Shown piece after piece: positions 25,508 to 38,500 of a stretch of 64,000 nt of DNA; positions within the stretch are counted from its first letter, which is position 1; every line of letters begins with the position of its first letter. The notes beneath the pieces are model-generated. The model saw nothing but the letters and a program-made list of their open reading frames with translations, was not told the origin of the DNA and did not search any database. The stretch is from Microcebus murinus (taxonomy: Eukaryota > Chordata > Mammalia > Primates > Cheirogaleidae): assembly GCF_040939455.1 (NCBI RefSeq), contig NC_134106.1, forward strand, positions 89,225,001-89,289,000, read 5' to 3'. The position numbers and the translations under genes were made by a program.

Positions 25508-27155
25508 CTCAATAAAGGACAAACAAGAATAAACCACCACCCACCTATCATTTTAAACCCTGAAATCAGATTTTGAAAATGTGGGCAGGAAACAGTTGTC
25601 TCCTATTTCTCTCTTCCTTACTATGCTGAAAACTTCGCCATAAATCACAACACTTGAAAACATACTTGTGAACTTAACTAGGAGGTGAATGATGGTAAAT
25701 TGGCCTTTTCCTCCAAGGCAAGTGAAAGGTTGAACAATTTTATCTCAAGGAAGTAAAAAAATAAGTGTCCGATCCATAACTCTCCTGTGAAGGCTGGCAA
25801 AAACTTGCAAAGTGTCATTTGCTAGATTATTTCTGAGTTATTAATTTATTTAATCATTTACTGATTTACTACTTTCCAGGCTCTACTGGAGATAAAAGAT
25901 ATAAAACAGAAATCCCTGCATTTCTATTATGTATGAAGTGGTATTGGGGGTGAGGGTGGGATATAAATACACATATTAATGTCTTACACCATTAGATAAA
26001 TGTTAACAAATGATGTATTTCAAAAAAACACTCTGAATAGAGAATTTAAAGAAAAGAAAGGAGTTAGTAGTTATGTGTTAGAGTCTTGAGGAGCCTTTTC
26101 ATTGGCTATGATATTCAAGCTGGTCAACTATGGTGACTAGGATAATATTTTCTCCCCAGAAAGAGATGCATGTGGTGCCTGCCGCACGTGGAGAGTGTCT
26201 CTGCAGGTTTGCAAAGGCAGGTTGTCCTGGTTAAAATCCTGGCTATGCTGTTAGCTGTGTTGACTTGGCCAAAAACCCTAAGCCTTGGTCTCAGGATCTC
26301 AGCTGTACTTAGTAGGACCGAAACTTTATATTGGGATAAGGCTAATAAGAATAGCTCTTGGTCTCATTCCTTCGCAATTGCTCACAGGAGAGAGATGATT
26401 TTGATTTTCATTTATGCTTTTCTTTCTTTTTTTTTTTTTTTTGAAAGGCCAGGATCTTATTTCATAGCAACTCTGCAGCATATCCTTTACCATTCAGACC
26501 CATATTTGAACCTCATAAAAAACATGCGCATAAAAGGGTACCATTTGTCTTTCTTAAAATCCTCCCAGAGGACAGAACACAAAAAACATTTCACTTGTCA
26601 ATACTGTTTACTACTTGGTGGAGTAAATGTAAATTTGATGTTTTCCCAGGCAGTTGCTGATGGCTTTTCGTGGACAATGACATATCCCTGGACTCTTTGA
26701 CATTTCATTTTGTGCTCCTGGGGCTGTCAGTTCTTTTCTGTAACTGCATGTCAAAATAACAAGGTCTTGCCTGTTTATTTAGAACAACCTGCTTAATAAC
26801 TGACAGTCTAATCCTGCCACAGCCTTTGAGCCGTGCGAGCTGGCTTTCACAGTGAGATTGGGATATTTTGTCCCTAGAACATAAGGTGCACACTTAAAAT
26901 ATCCTCAAGAGTGCTGACCTAGAATGACAACGCGAGAGGTGGGGGTTCTTTGTGAAATCACGACGTTGGTATTCTTAGAGTTCCACAGATAGAAATAATG
27001 AGCATCAACTCTTTAAGTGTGAATAGAGCCACAGTGAGGGTAGAACACACCCGAGAAATATTTGATGGGCCAAAATAAACTGTTTCCTAATTCATTCAGC
27101 TAAAAATGTTATTGAATGACAAAGGTATGTGCTGTTCTAACACAAAATTTCCTCT
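25507..27155. other. Unique sequence with a poly-T tract
   Basis: The longest open frame of the window (176 codons, 26170-26700, plus) lies here. It reads straight through a 16-17 base T tract at 26426-26442, giving a run of phenylalanines, and shows no domain. The T tract followed by GAAAGGCC could be the tail of an antisense retrocopy, but no parent is recognised. Confidence 0.4.
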
Positions 27156-27159
27156 TTGG

Positions 27160-27405
27160 AAGACAGCTGGGGCTAGCAATTATGATGAAGAACTAGGGCT
27201 TTGAAGTTATATAGATTTGAAGCCCTTCTCTACCTCTCATTCAGCTGTGTGACCTTGGGCTAGTTAGCTAACATCTCTGAGCCACAGTTTCCCTTATGTA
27301 AAATGGGGATGGCACCTTCCTTCCCATACTATTTGAGAATAATAGCTGAGAATGAGGTATACAAAATACTTAGCAAAATGCTGGCACGGACTGGGTACAG
27401 ACATT
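27160..27405 (+). mobile_element. MIR SINE, nearly complete
   Basis: GGGCTTTGAAGTTATATAGATTTGAAGCCC, AGCTGTGTGACCTTGGGCTAG, CATCTCTGAGCCACAGTTTCCC, AAATGGGGATGGCACC, and ACTTAGCAAAATGCTGGCACGG. All MIR landmarks are present in order, including the tRNA-derived side and the core. This is the best preserved MIR in the window. Confidence 0.88.
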
Positions 27406-27479
27406 GATTTGTTTGTTTGTTTTCTTTTGGTAGAAAGCATCGTCACCATCACCAGCCTCGTGCTGACTGGCATTTTGTT

Positions 27480-27890
27480 CCTCCTCCAAACCTCATTACT
27501 CGGGTCTAACCGGTCCTCTAGGATTTGGCTTCCAGACCACACATCCTACCGCTCTACTTCCTTCGTTATCTTCTAGCAACACTTGCTTTCTTTCTGGCCA
27601 AGCACATTCTTGCCTCCAGCTTTTTCACTAGCTGCTGCCAAGGCCTGAGATTCCTTCCCTCAGGTTTTTGCAGAGCTGTTTTTTCCATCATTCGGGTTTT
27701 GGTTTATAGACCAATGTCTCCGCAAGGCCTCCTCTGACCATCCAATCTCTCTTAATCATATCTCTTTTATCATATCCAAGTCTTCACCCTAATTAATGTG
27801 TTTCTTGGTCGTTTACCCATCCTCATGCTGTATCCATAATAACGTTGATTTTTCCTGATATTTCGCTTAGTCTTACCTACTTTTAAAAGT
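27480..27890 (+). mobile_element. L2 LINE 3' region
   Basis: CTTGCCTCCAGCTTTTTCAC, TTCCTTCCCTCAGGTTTTTGCAG, CAAGGCCTCCTCTGACCATCC and AATCATATCTCTTTTATCATATCC match the sense L2 3' order. Plus-strand frames of 70-74 codons at 27352-27737 lie in this and the MIR and are not genes. Confidence 0.78.
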
Positions 27891-28014
27891 GACCCAAGGT
27901 AGAATTTTTCTTAAAAGTTCATTAAATGGATGATATAATCAATCAATCAATGAACCAATTAACGAAAGGTTTACTTAAGTATAAACTTCAGGAAGATGAC
28001 ACTTCTGTACTATA

Positions 28015-28235
28015 TAGGCTTTGGAGTCAGATGCATTTTGATCCAAATTTGGCTACACACTAATGGAGAGACTTTGGACTAATTTCTTAATCATTAAAGC
28101 TTTAGTGTTTCCATTTGTAAAATTGAAGATTTTATAAATCATCACATAATTTTATGAGGATTAGATGAAAAAACGCAGGAAAAGCACTTAAAAGATGTCC
28201 TGGAATATGGAAAGTGTCTGTTATTTATGACTCTG
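28015..28235 (+). mobile_element. MIR SINE
   Basis: GGCTTTGGAGTCAGATGCAT, TTTGGCTACACACTAATGG, ACTAATTTCTTAATCATTAAAGC, TTTGTAAAATTGAAGAT and ATGAGGATTAGATGAAAAAACG. These landmarks are in sense order. Confidence 0.75.
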
Positions 28236-30472
28236 AAAATTGAATGACAGCTAACACCACATTCAGCCCAACATAAGCAACTTGCCCTTGATCCATGACA
28301 TTTATTTGTATCTTTGTATATTTTATTTATGTGCTTTCAGGAAACTGGTTTTGGAACTCAGTTACTTAGCATTTTAAGTTCCAGTTATTTTTATATTTCT
28401 AATGGAGCTATACTTCACTCTTTTAAAGTTGTAATATTCATCTGTTTGAATTGGACAATTCAGTGTTTTTATTATACTCACAACGTTGTGCAACTATCAC
28501 CACTACATAAGTCCAGAACATTTTTATAACCTCAAAAAGACACTCTACACCCACTAGAAGTCACAGTCCATTCTCCTCTTCCCACACCCCATGTTGACTA
28601 CTAATCTACATTCTGCATCTGTGGATTTATCTACTGTTCTCATTTCATGTAAATTGAATCATAATATGAGGCTTTATGTGTTTGTTTTCTTTTACTTGTA
28701 TTAATATTTTCAAGGTTCACCTATATTGTACCATGAATCAGTGCTTCATTTATTTTTATTGCCAAATAATATTCCATTTTGTACATACTCTGTTCTTCCA
28801 TTCATCAATTATTAGATATTTGTATTGTTTTCACATCTTAACTATTAATATTATAAATAATGCTGCTTTGAACATTAATGTACATTTTTGTGTGTAGACA
28901 TGCATTTTTACTGATATTGGGTATATGAAATGAGTGGTCACATGGTAAGTTTACATTTAATATACTGAAGAACTACAAAAGTGTTTTTCAAAGTGTTTGC
29001 ACTATTTGACATCCCAACCAGCAATGCGTGAGTTCCAATTTCTCTACATTTCGCCAAGGTGTGTTATTGTCTGCTATTTTTATTATAGCTATCCTGGTGG
29101 GTATGTAATGGTATCTCATTGTGGTTTTGATTTGAATTTCTAATAACTAATGATGCTAAGCATTTCCATGCACTTGTTGGCAATTTTCTTATCTTCTTCG
29201 GAGAAATATCTATTCAAATCCTTAATCATCATTTAATTGAATAATTTGTCTTTTTATTATTGAATTGTAAAAATTTTGCCTATTCTGGGTAAAAATTCCT
29301 CATCAGGTATATGATTCGCCATTATTTTCTCCCATTCTGTGTTATTTTCAGAACAAAATTTTTTAATTTTGATGAAGTTCAATTTAAGTATTTTTTTTCT
29401 TTTGTCACTTGTGTTTTTGATGTTCATGTTAGAAACTATTGCCTAAATCAAAGTCACATGATTTTGTATCATGTTTTCTTCTATGAGTTTTATTGTTTTA
29501 GCTTTAACATATTAGAAGGTCTTTGATCATATCAATAGATCTTTGATCTATTTGAATTATTTTTATATTGTGTTAGGGGTAGAAAAAAATATATACATAG
29601 TATGTGGGTATTCAGTTGTCCTGGTGCCATTTGCTGAAAAACTTATTTTTTCTCCATTACATTTTCTTCCTATCCTGGGTGAAGATCACTTGACCATAGA
29701 TTTATGGGTTTATTTATACAGTCTTAATTGTATTCCACTGATCTATATGTCTAACCTTATACCAGTACTACATCATCTTGATGACTATAGCCTTATAGTA
29801 AGGTTTATTAATAAAATCAAGAAATGTGAGCTACCCAACTTTGTTCTTTTTCAAGTTTGTCTTGGCCATTCTTGTCCCTAGCATTCGCATATAAATTTTA
29901 AGATCAGCTTGTCAACTTCAGCAAAAAACAAAAAACAAAAAAGGACTTTTGGATTTGGATTTGGATAGGGATTGTGTTGAAAATGTAAGTTTATTTAGTG
30001 AATGTTTTTATCTTAATAATATTGACTCTTCCAGTCTAAGAACATGAGATGTCTTTGCATGATTTAGGTCATTAATTTCTCTCAACAATGCCTGTGGACT
30101 TTAGTGTAAGCCTTGAACTTCTTTTGTTAAGTTTATTACTAAATATTTTATTATTTTGATGCTATTTTAAATAGAAATGAAAATTTATAGATTGTTAATT
30201 GCTGGTGCAGAAAAATACAACTGATTTTTATGCATTGATCTTAAATCTTGCAAACTTGCCTGTTCATGAGCTCTATTGGTTATTTTGGTGTATTCCTTTG
30301 GGTTTTCTATTTGCAAGCTCATATCATAGTCAAATAGAGATAGTTTTACTTTTTACTTATCTTGTGATCTGGATGCCATTCATTCCTTTTTTTTATTTTT
30401 TTATTTTTTATTTTTTGTATACATGCCAAGGGTAGATTCTCCAGTAATGTTGAATACAATTGGTGAGAATAA

Positions 30473-30602
30473 AAATATATAATGAGTGAGATGCACACTG
30501 TCTGGGGTATGTACATGCTTGAAGCTCTGACTCAAGGAGGATGGGGGGCAAGGGCAATATATGTAACTTTAACATTTGTACCCTCATAATATGCTAAAAA
30601 AA
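30473..30602 (+). mobile_element. Short lemur-type L1 tail inserted in the ancient L1
   Basis: ATGAGTGAGATGCACACTGTC, GAAGCTCTGACTCAAGGAGG, CAAGGGCAATATATGTAAC and CATTTGTACCCTCATAATATGC end in an A run. This is the same 3' UTR as at 11955-12090 but more diverged. The host L1 is recognisable on both sides (TTGAATACAATTGGTGAGAAT before, TTGTGTCTTGTTTATGG after). Its orientation is opposite to the host. The target duplication is not clear, because the flanks are A-rich. Confidence 0.85.
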
Positions 30603-32127
30603 TTGTGTCTTGTTTATGGTTTTAGGAAGAAGGATTTTAGTTGTTCACCATTGAGTATGATGCTAGCTGTGGATTGGTAAGCAAGTTTTATTAGGTTCAG
30701 GTAAACCTCAGCTGCCATAAAATGGTTTAGGATTTTGTCAAATGCTTTTTCTGTGTCTACGGGCTTATCATGGCATTTTATTTTTCATTATTTTACCAAT
30801 ATGGCACATTATATTGATTGTTTTTTGTATGTTGAACCAATCTGTTTTTCTGGGATAAATTCTATTTGGTCTGCTTTGTTACATCTGGTATGATCTTTTT
30901 AATATGTTACTGGACTTGGTTTGCCAATATTTGGGTGAAGATTTTTTGTGATTATACTCACAAGGGATGTTGTTGTGTAGTGATTTTTTTTATTGCAATA
31001 TCTTTGGAATTATAAAGATAATTCTGGACTCATAAAATAAGTTTAGAAGTTCTCACTTACATTTTTATTTTGGAAGAGTTTGCAAAAATTAGTATTAATT
31101 TTAAAAACAGTATTTGATAGAATTCACCAGTAAAGATATCTAGTTCTAAGTTTTACTTTTTAGGATTTTTTTTATTATTAATTCAATCTTTATACTTGTT
31201 TTAAGTTCATTCATATTTTGTTTCATGTCTGTTTTGGTAGTTTGGGTCTTTATGTGAATTTGTCATTTTTATCTAATTTAGTCAATTATTTGGCATACAC
31301 TTGTTTATAGTATCCCTTATAATTCTTTTTTCTTAATGTAAAGGTGACAGTATTGTTTTTTCTTTCTTCTTGAATTTAGTAATTTTAATTTTAGTACCTT
31401 GCATTCTTTTCTTGTTCATCTTAGCTAAGGAAGATATATCAATTTTGTTAATATTTTTTCAAAGGTCCAACTTTTGATTTCATTGATTTTTCCTATTGTC
31501 TTTCTACCCTGTCTCATTCATTTATTTTCACTCAAGTCTTTATTATTTATGATTGATTGATTGATGATTTATTTAGGTTTATGTTGATTTTCTTTTTCTA
31601 GTCCCTTAAAAAGGGTGGAATTTTAGATTATTGATTTGAGATCTTTCTTCTTTTTAATGGAGATATTTTCAGCCATGCATTTTCCTTTAAGCACAGCTTT
31701 AGCTGCATGCCACAAGTCTTGGTATACTCTGCTTTTGCTTTTTCCTTCATTTTGAAGTATTTTCTAATTTTTCTTGTGACTTCTTTTACCCATTGATTAT
31801 TTATAAGGATGAGACTTAATTTCCACATATTTATTAATAAAAATGTCTCACCTTTTTTTCTGTTCATTTGTTTCCATTGTTGTAGGAAAACTTACTTTCC
31901 ATGATTTTAATCTCATAAATTTATTGAGATTTGCATTATGGTTTAATTTATTGTCAATCCACAGGAATGTTCCATGTGCACTTGAGAAGAATCTGCTGTC
32001 TTCTGCTCTTATTGGAAGAATTATTTGATAGTTCTCTGCTAAGTCTAGTTGACCATATAGTTGTTCAAGTATTCTATTTTATTGCTGATCTTATGCCTAG
32101 TTTTCCTATCCATGAATAAAAATTGTG

Positions 32128-32793
32128 TCTATTTTAATTTAATTTAATTTAATTTTTTAAATTTCAGCATATTATAGAGGTACAAATGTTAAGGTTACGT
32201 ATATTGCCCATGTCCCCTCTCCCCCCTCGAGTCAGAGCTTCAAGTGTGACCATCCCCCAAAGGTTGCACATCTCACTCATTGTGTTTGTATATACCCAGT
32301 CCCTCTTCCTCCCTCCCACCCGCCCGACACCCGATAAATGTTATTCCTATATATGTCCACTTAGGTGTTGATCCATTAATACCAATTTGCTGGTGAGTAC
32401 ATGTGGTGCTTGTTAATCCATTCTTGAGATACTTCACCTAGTAGAATGAGTTCCAGCTCTACCCAGGAAAATACAAGAGGCACTATGTCACCATTGTTTC
32501 TTAAAGTTGAATAGTACTCCATGGTATACATACACCACATTTTATTAATCCACTCATGAATTGATGGACACTTGGGCTGTTTCCACAACTTTGCAATTGT
32601 GATTTGTGCTGCTATAAACATTTGAGTGCAGGTGAACATTCCTACACTGCTGGTGGGACTGCAAACTAGTTCAACCTCTGTGGAAAGCAATATAGGGATG
32701 CCTTAAAGTGATACAAGTAGATCTACCATTTGATCCAGCAATTCCATTACTGGGCATCTACCCAAAGAATCAAAAGTCATTTTATGAAAAAGT
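32128..32793 (-). mobile_element. Lemur-type L1 with 5' inversion (twin priming), inserted in the ancient L1
   Basis: From the left: a TTTAATTTAATT tail, then antisense 3' UTR (TTTCAGCATATTATAGAGG at 32162 onward) and antisense ORF2 end to about 32634. A minus frame here reads CTQMFIAAQITIAKLW and MYTMEYYSTL, the L1 ORF2 C-terminus. At 32635 the strand flips: TACACTGCTGGTGGGACTGC, then a plus frame with FDPAIPLLGIYPKESKS, which is the ORF2 stretch lying immediately upstream in a normal element. The host ancient L1 resumes at about 32790 (AAAGTGGGTCTTAACATC). Confidence 0.9.
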
Positions 32794-34344
32794 GGGTCTT
32801 AACATCTCTAACTACTACTGTTGCATTTTCTATTTCTCCCTTCAAATACGCTAGTTTTGCTTCGTTTATTTTGGGTCACTGTTTTTAGGTACATTTATAC
32901 CTTCTTGTTTGACCATTTTATCATTATAGAATATCATTTTCTGTCTTTAGTATTACTTTTGTTGTCTCCAAGTTTGTTTCATTTAATATTTGTATAGCTA
33001 CCTCTAGTCTCTTTTTGTTATTATTTGTTTGCTTGGGATATAATTTTCTATACTTTTTAAAAAAATCTATCTGTATCATTGAATTTAGAGTATGTATTTT
33101 ACATACAATATATAGTTATATATATTTTTTTATCCTGGCAGTTTCTGCCTTTGAAGTGGATAATTGGAGTATTTGATTCGTTTGCATTTAATGTAATTAC
33201 TGACATGTTGGAACTAATGTCGGCCCTTGGGCTATTTTTTTTATATACTTATGTCATTTTTGTATTAATAACTTTTCCTCATGTTTTTTTTCTCCATTAC
33301 TGCCTTCTCTTGTAGTGTATAGATATTTTATATATCACATTTTAGCTCTCTTACCATTTCATTTACCATATTTTTTGGTGATTATCTCAGTGGTTGCCCT
33401 GGGGATTGCCATTATCATCTTAACTTACAACAATTCATTTTGGATTAATACCAACTTAACTACAATAGTACACAAAGTCTGTTCCTATCTATCTCTATCC
33501 CCACTCCTTTGTGCTATTAATGCCATACAAATTATATCATTTTGTATTATATGCTCATCAACACAGATTTATAACCATTGCCTTATGCAGTTGTCTTTTA
33601 ATTCCTGTAGGAGAAGAGATATGAACAAAAATACATTTGTGCTATCTTTTATATTTATATATGTTGTTACCTTTAATGGTGCTTTTCATTTCTTTTTATA
33701 GATTTGAGTTACTGTCTAGTATCATTTTATTTCAGTCTAAAGGATTTACCTTAGTATTTCTTATAGGAAAGCAGTCTCATAGGTTTGCTTATTTGGGATG
33801 TCTTAATGTCTTCTTCATTTTTTAAAAGGTGGTTCTATTGCATTTGGAACTGTTGGTTGACAGTCTTTTATATTTTCTTTTTTTTATTTTCTCTTTTTTT
33901 CTTTAAGCAGTGTGAGTGTGTGATTTTGTGCTTCCTTCTGGCCCCAATGGCTTATGATACAAAGTCAGGTTTAATCCTTTAGAGAACCCTTTGTACATGA
34001 GTCACTTCCCACTTGCCTCTTTCAATATTTTGTATTTTTCTTTGGCTTTTGACTGATTCTGAGTATTCAGGTGTGGATTTCTTTGAATCTATTCAACTTT
34101 GAGCATGTTATTCTTCTTGGATGTGTAAATTATGTTTTTTCCTCATGTTAGGAGCTTTTTTGACCATATTTACCCAAATATATTTTATGTCCCTTTCTCT
34201 ATCCCCTTTTCTTCTGGACTTCTTATTGCTATAAGTACATATGCCAGTGTATGCTGGTACTCCTGAATATGTCCTAAAGGTCTCTGAGACTGTTAATTTT
34301 TTCTTTCTTATTTTTTCTTTTTGTTTCTCAGACTGGACAATCTC

Positions 34345-34532
34345 ATTTAGTCTTTGTTTTTTGTTTTTTGTTTTTTGTTTTGTTATTTCAAACTATTAAG
34401 AGGGCACAAATGTTTTCGTTATACCTTTATACCATTATAACTAGTATAATTCTTAAGTCAGAAAAAAATCTTTTTCTAAAATTTATTTATTTCAGGATAT
34501 TATGGGGGTACAAACATTTTGGTTACATGTTA
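34345..34532 (-). mobile_element. Two tiny L1 3' ends, antisense, behind a (TTTTTTG)n tract
   Basis: TTTTGTTATTTCAAACTATTAAG with GGCACAAATGTTTTCGTTAT, and then TTTATTTCAGGATATTATGGGGG with ACAAACATTTTGGTTACATG, are two separate copies of an older primate L1 3' terminus. They lie 100 bases apart, each only about 50-90 bases long. A T6G array (34355-34381) precedes the first. Both interrupt the 5' region of the ancient antisense L1. Confidence 0.75.
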
Positions 34533-35535
34533 TGACTCTTAAAGAAAGTTTAATTGAGCTTTGCATGCTTAGTGACTTTTTGGAACTATTTCTCTAAAGC
34601 ATCTATTCTTCATTTTTGTGGTCACTGAAGTCTTTGCTCAGTTAGCTTAATGTTCAGCTTATGATTGGACAGAGATTTCTTTAAATGCCAGGGACTGATA
34701 TATTCCCGAATCTTTCATTGTGCTTTGAGTGGGCATGTTAGGGCACACGTTTAACAGTAAGCCATACGGTCGATAATTCCGCTTTAGCTTTAACTTTCTG
34801 CTTACATGATGTCAAGAGAAGGGAGAGCTCAGAAGTTAGGGCTTTCTCCAGTCATTCCTGAATGTGCAGAGAGTCCTATACTTACAGCCCTAAACGCACA
34901 AGTGGTCTTGTTGATTCTTGGGGATGTGTCAGAGCTTTTCAAAGTTCTTTATGGACTATTCATTACCTCCTATTCCTGTTTTTGATTAGCCTATTTGTCC
35001 CAGCTATTTTTTACTGTTTTAGGCAGTCCTCATGTTCAACAATTGCCTCTGATGGTTTTAGACAAATGCCCCCATGGAAAAAGCTATCTGCACTGGGTGA
35101 ACTCTTTTCCAGGTCAAATAAAGACAGCCTTGCAAGTGGGATAATCCAGGAAACTACCAGATGAATCCCACAATATCAATTCTGTAGGAATGGAGGTTTG
35201 AAGGAGCTAAAGCTCAGTTCTGCTTCCTCCTTTGGCTATCAGACTGCTGGTTTTCACACTAATTGTGATCTCTGTGTTTTCAAGGATATTTTGCAGCTGG
35301 AAAGAGGTGAATGGAAATAGGGAAAGTTAAAGTGCCACAAAGCTCATTGTTTTCACTGAGATCAAACTGTTTTTCTGGGATGCACTCTCTGAATTTCTGC
35401 AAGCCTTTGGTTAATTTCTACTGTTCTGAGAAGCTGACTCTGACAACTTCATGCCAGTGTTTTCTTTCATTTTATGGGGGAGACAATTTTTGGAGGTCCT
35501 TATGCCACCATTTCTACTGAAGTCCAGCTCTGCAT

Positions 35536-38500
35536 AATTTTACACAATACTTTTATGTACCACAGATTTTAATTAATATCTTTAAAAGATCAAATGTAAA
35601 GTAAATATACATAACAAAATATATCTAACATAAAAAGACAATAATTTTCATAATCTGCTAAATTGCTATATCTGGTTGCTGAGATGTGGTATGAAAATGT
35701 AGAAGTATCTGTCATGGGTATATTCCTTTTTAAAAATATTTCATTAATATATCACCAACTAATTCATCTAAACATAAAGGAAAGTTTTTAAAAAGTAGCA
35801 ACCAGAGAATGATCTTTCAACCTGGTAGTTTTTGCAAATGTATTCGTTCATTTGTAGATACCACAGACATTAATGATGCTAAACATTGAGGATACAATTC
35901 TCAGAAAGACACTGACCAACATATACCCCATATTCTGATTGAATTGCACTACTTCACTACCAATAAATAGACATATCTACAAATTGCTATTGGAAGTGGA
36001 GAAAAAAGTGTGATTAAATCTATCTAGGTTTGCATGAATGTTCCAATGATGGTAATGCCATTTTAGGTGAAAATTTTAAAATTAAATAGGACTCTGCCAA
36101 AACAAGCAAGAAGCTTTGTGGGTAGGAGGGGACATTAAATATTTTATCATGAGTTCAGAAGAATCACTGGAATCATATTTCTGACAAATACTGATTAAAT
36201 CATTCAAATCAAAGATCTGGCTTCCAGATAAAGAAAGATATGGAAATAGAGAGCTTACAAAGACTATATGCATTACTAATTGCCCCTATTTATGGTAATG
36301 TCCCTTCCAGTCACTACCAGCATTTCTCATATATTGTAGGACTAACATCTTGCTTGTCGTGTGTTATGTATATCCACATCTTTGTCCTCTATTAGATTAT
36401 ACCTCTAAACTTTCTATCCTCACAGGATGGGCACATTGCCATGCATGTAGGTGGTGCAAACCAAGTGTTCCATGATAGGAAAGAAAACAATGGAACAACT
36501 CCATAATATTCCCCAGCTGATTCTGAAGTACATTATAAAATTATTGAGCTTGAAAGGGATTTTGTTGCCATACTTGTGCAACAGATTATTTTAGAGATGA
36601 AGATCAGCAATATCATCTTCAGAGTAAAGGCCAAAATTCATAGTTTATATCCCTGAAATAATTATTTTGCACACTTTTTTCTTGTCAAACATTTCTCTTT
36701 AATTTATAATTTGCATAGTCCAGATTTCTTAGAGTGATATTCTAAATAAAAAAATTTGTATGTACTGTAGATATTAACATTGTTTATTCTTATCACAAAA
36801 TTTCAAACTTCTTGCAAATAATGTTATTTCACTAAGTAGTCATTAGCCATTCATACCACAGTAACACTGAGAAAAAAGTTAAGTGAAAAATTTTATTTGC
36901 CCTGTAATTATTCAGTATAGAAGTCACAAACTAGTTACCAAAGAAGTATTTAGTTTCATCCACACAAAGTCAAAATAATTTTTTTCTATACTTAAAAATT
37001 AGAAGATTGTATTTAAAAATCTAGGCATACTACACTTCTCTTAAAAACAAAAATTAGGATACTTGTGAAGTGGCAGCAATCTCTTAGAGCTGAGGAACAT
37101 TTTATCTCTCTCATGCCAGAGTCTCACTGTTTTCTTTAGTTTTTCAAACATTAAGGTTATGTCAGCTAATGACACTAAGGTTATGTGTCAGTTCACATTA
37201 TGCTAACTCTGTTAGAAGATTTAAGAGGAAAGTGAAATGTTTTTGTGTATGCATTTTTATTTAAAGAGGGGAAATTAAATACAGATAATGAGGGCCTCAT
37301 GTTTCACGCAAAATGTGAGGAAATGGATTTCTCCTTTGGGAATGAAAGATACTTCTACATGCTTCATATGCGAGCATAACTTGTCCCCATCCACACATAG
37401 AAACCAATGTGTCACCCAGAAACAATGTATATTAAGTAACTATGACTGGTGATGCAGTAAGTGCATCAAACACAACTTAATAACCTCAACAAAAAAGTCT
37501 AAAATTTAGCTGGGTTTGTGTTTGAATGCACACAGATTAAGTATTGCTGCTATAAATATATTAAGTGAAAAATGGCTGAAATCAAAATCATTTATTGAAG
37601 GCAAATTTACAAAAGTTTATTCTGAGTACAGCAGAAATTATGGGTCCTAAACCAAAACAAGCATTTGTAAATATAAATTCATCCAGAAATGCATGTGTTC
37701 TACAAGTTGAGGAAATGGGAGAATACCCACGAGCACTATCTATTTATTGAAAGGCAACATATATGTGACAGAGAAACTCATATATATGGTGCTCATAACA
37801 AGCATATATCAAAATGGCTTTCTCTTGGGTGTTGAAAAATTGAAGGCAAACAAGTCTGAATTGGCTTATGACCTGATAGGTAATGGTGTCTTTGTACTAA
37901 ACAAACAAACCAAGTGTGCAAATTTTGAAAAGACCACAAAATTTAATCCATGCATTGCATCATTTACTAATAACTGCCTATGCTAAAGCATTACATATGG
38001 ACCTTGTCAGGCACACAACAGCTGTGAGCTAGAAAAGCTCCCAAAGTTTTAGCCATAGACAGTTGAAGCTTTGCTTGATGAATTGGTTATACATTTCATC
38101 TGCCATACACCTAACTGCTGGGCAACTCAGTAATGAAATGTTCTGGGGCAATTTTTAATCTGTTGATAGAAACTTACTTGCTTATGTTAAGCAAGGAAAA
38201 ACTCCACCTTGAGCTAACCAATGAAAATCAAAGTAACAATTTGGCATTTTTATTTGACCTTATAACCATACAAACTCTTTGGATATTTATCTTCAAGGGC
38301 ATTTAGAAATTGTTATTAATACAGAGGTTCATTTTTCACTTTTTTCTAGTAAAATTGAATTTTGTTGAAATTCACTGAAAAAAGAATTATTATCTGGCAC
38401 ATTTCTTATGCGTAAGTCATTTCCAAAAGTCAAATAATAGCCTGATCTGTATGCCCAAATTGTGAAGTTGAATATTGATTTTCACAAATTTCTTGACTTT

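Larger units (their letters stand above)
28430..35535 (-). mobile_element. Nearly full-length ancient L1 (L1M class), antisense, with nested insertions
   Basis: Read on the minus strand this runs from an L1M-type 5' region (about 35535-33300) through ORF2 (about 33300-29000) to the 3' UTR ending near 28430. Plus-strand landmarks in order are GTTGTGCAACTATCACCACTAC (3' UTR), AATAATATTCCATTTTGTAC, ATCTCATTGTGGTTTTGATTTG, TGACCATAGATTTATGGGTTTAT, GTCAAATGCTTTTTCTGTGTC, TTGATTTGAGATCTTTCTTC and TGTTCCATGTGCACTTGAGAAG (ORF2). The 5' part (GTGGTTGCCCTGGGGATTGCC onward) follows. All frames carry stops, so it is long dead. Younger L1 pieces interrupt it at 30473-30602, 32128-32793 and 34345-34532. 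Confidence 0.85.

Noticed and set aside
26170..26700. 176-codon plus-strand open frame, the longest in the window
   Set aside because: It reads through a T homopolymer, has no domain, no promoter or splice context and no conservation evidence; length is compatible with chance in 64 kb.
28314..30435. Hydrophobic plus-strand frames of 71-112 codons
   Set aside because: Same artefact: antisense reading of ancient L1 ORF2.
32376..32690. 104-codon minus frame with clear similarity to L1 ORF2
   Set aside because: Real L1 sequence but a 5'-truncated, inverted fragment with no start of its own; annotated as a mobile element, not as a gene.
33079..33982. Series of hydrophobic plus-strand frames looking like membrane proteins
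   Set aside because: They are translations of T-rich antisense L1, which yields Phe/Leu/Ile-rich peptides in the wrong strand.
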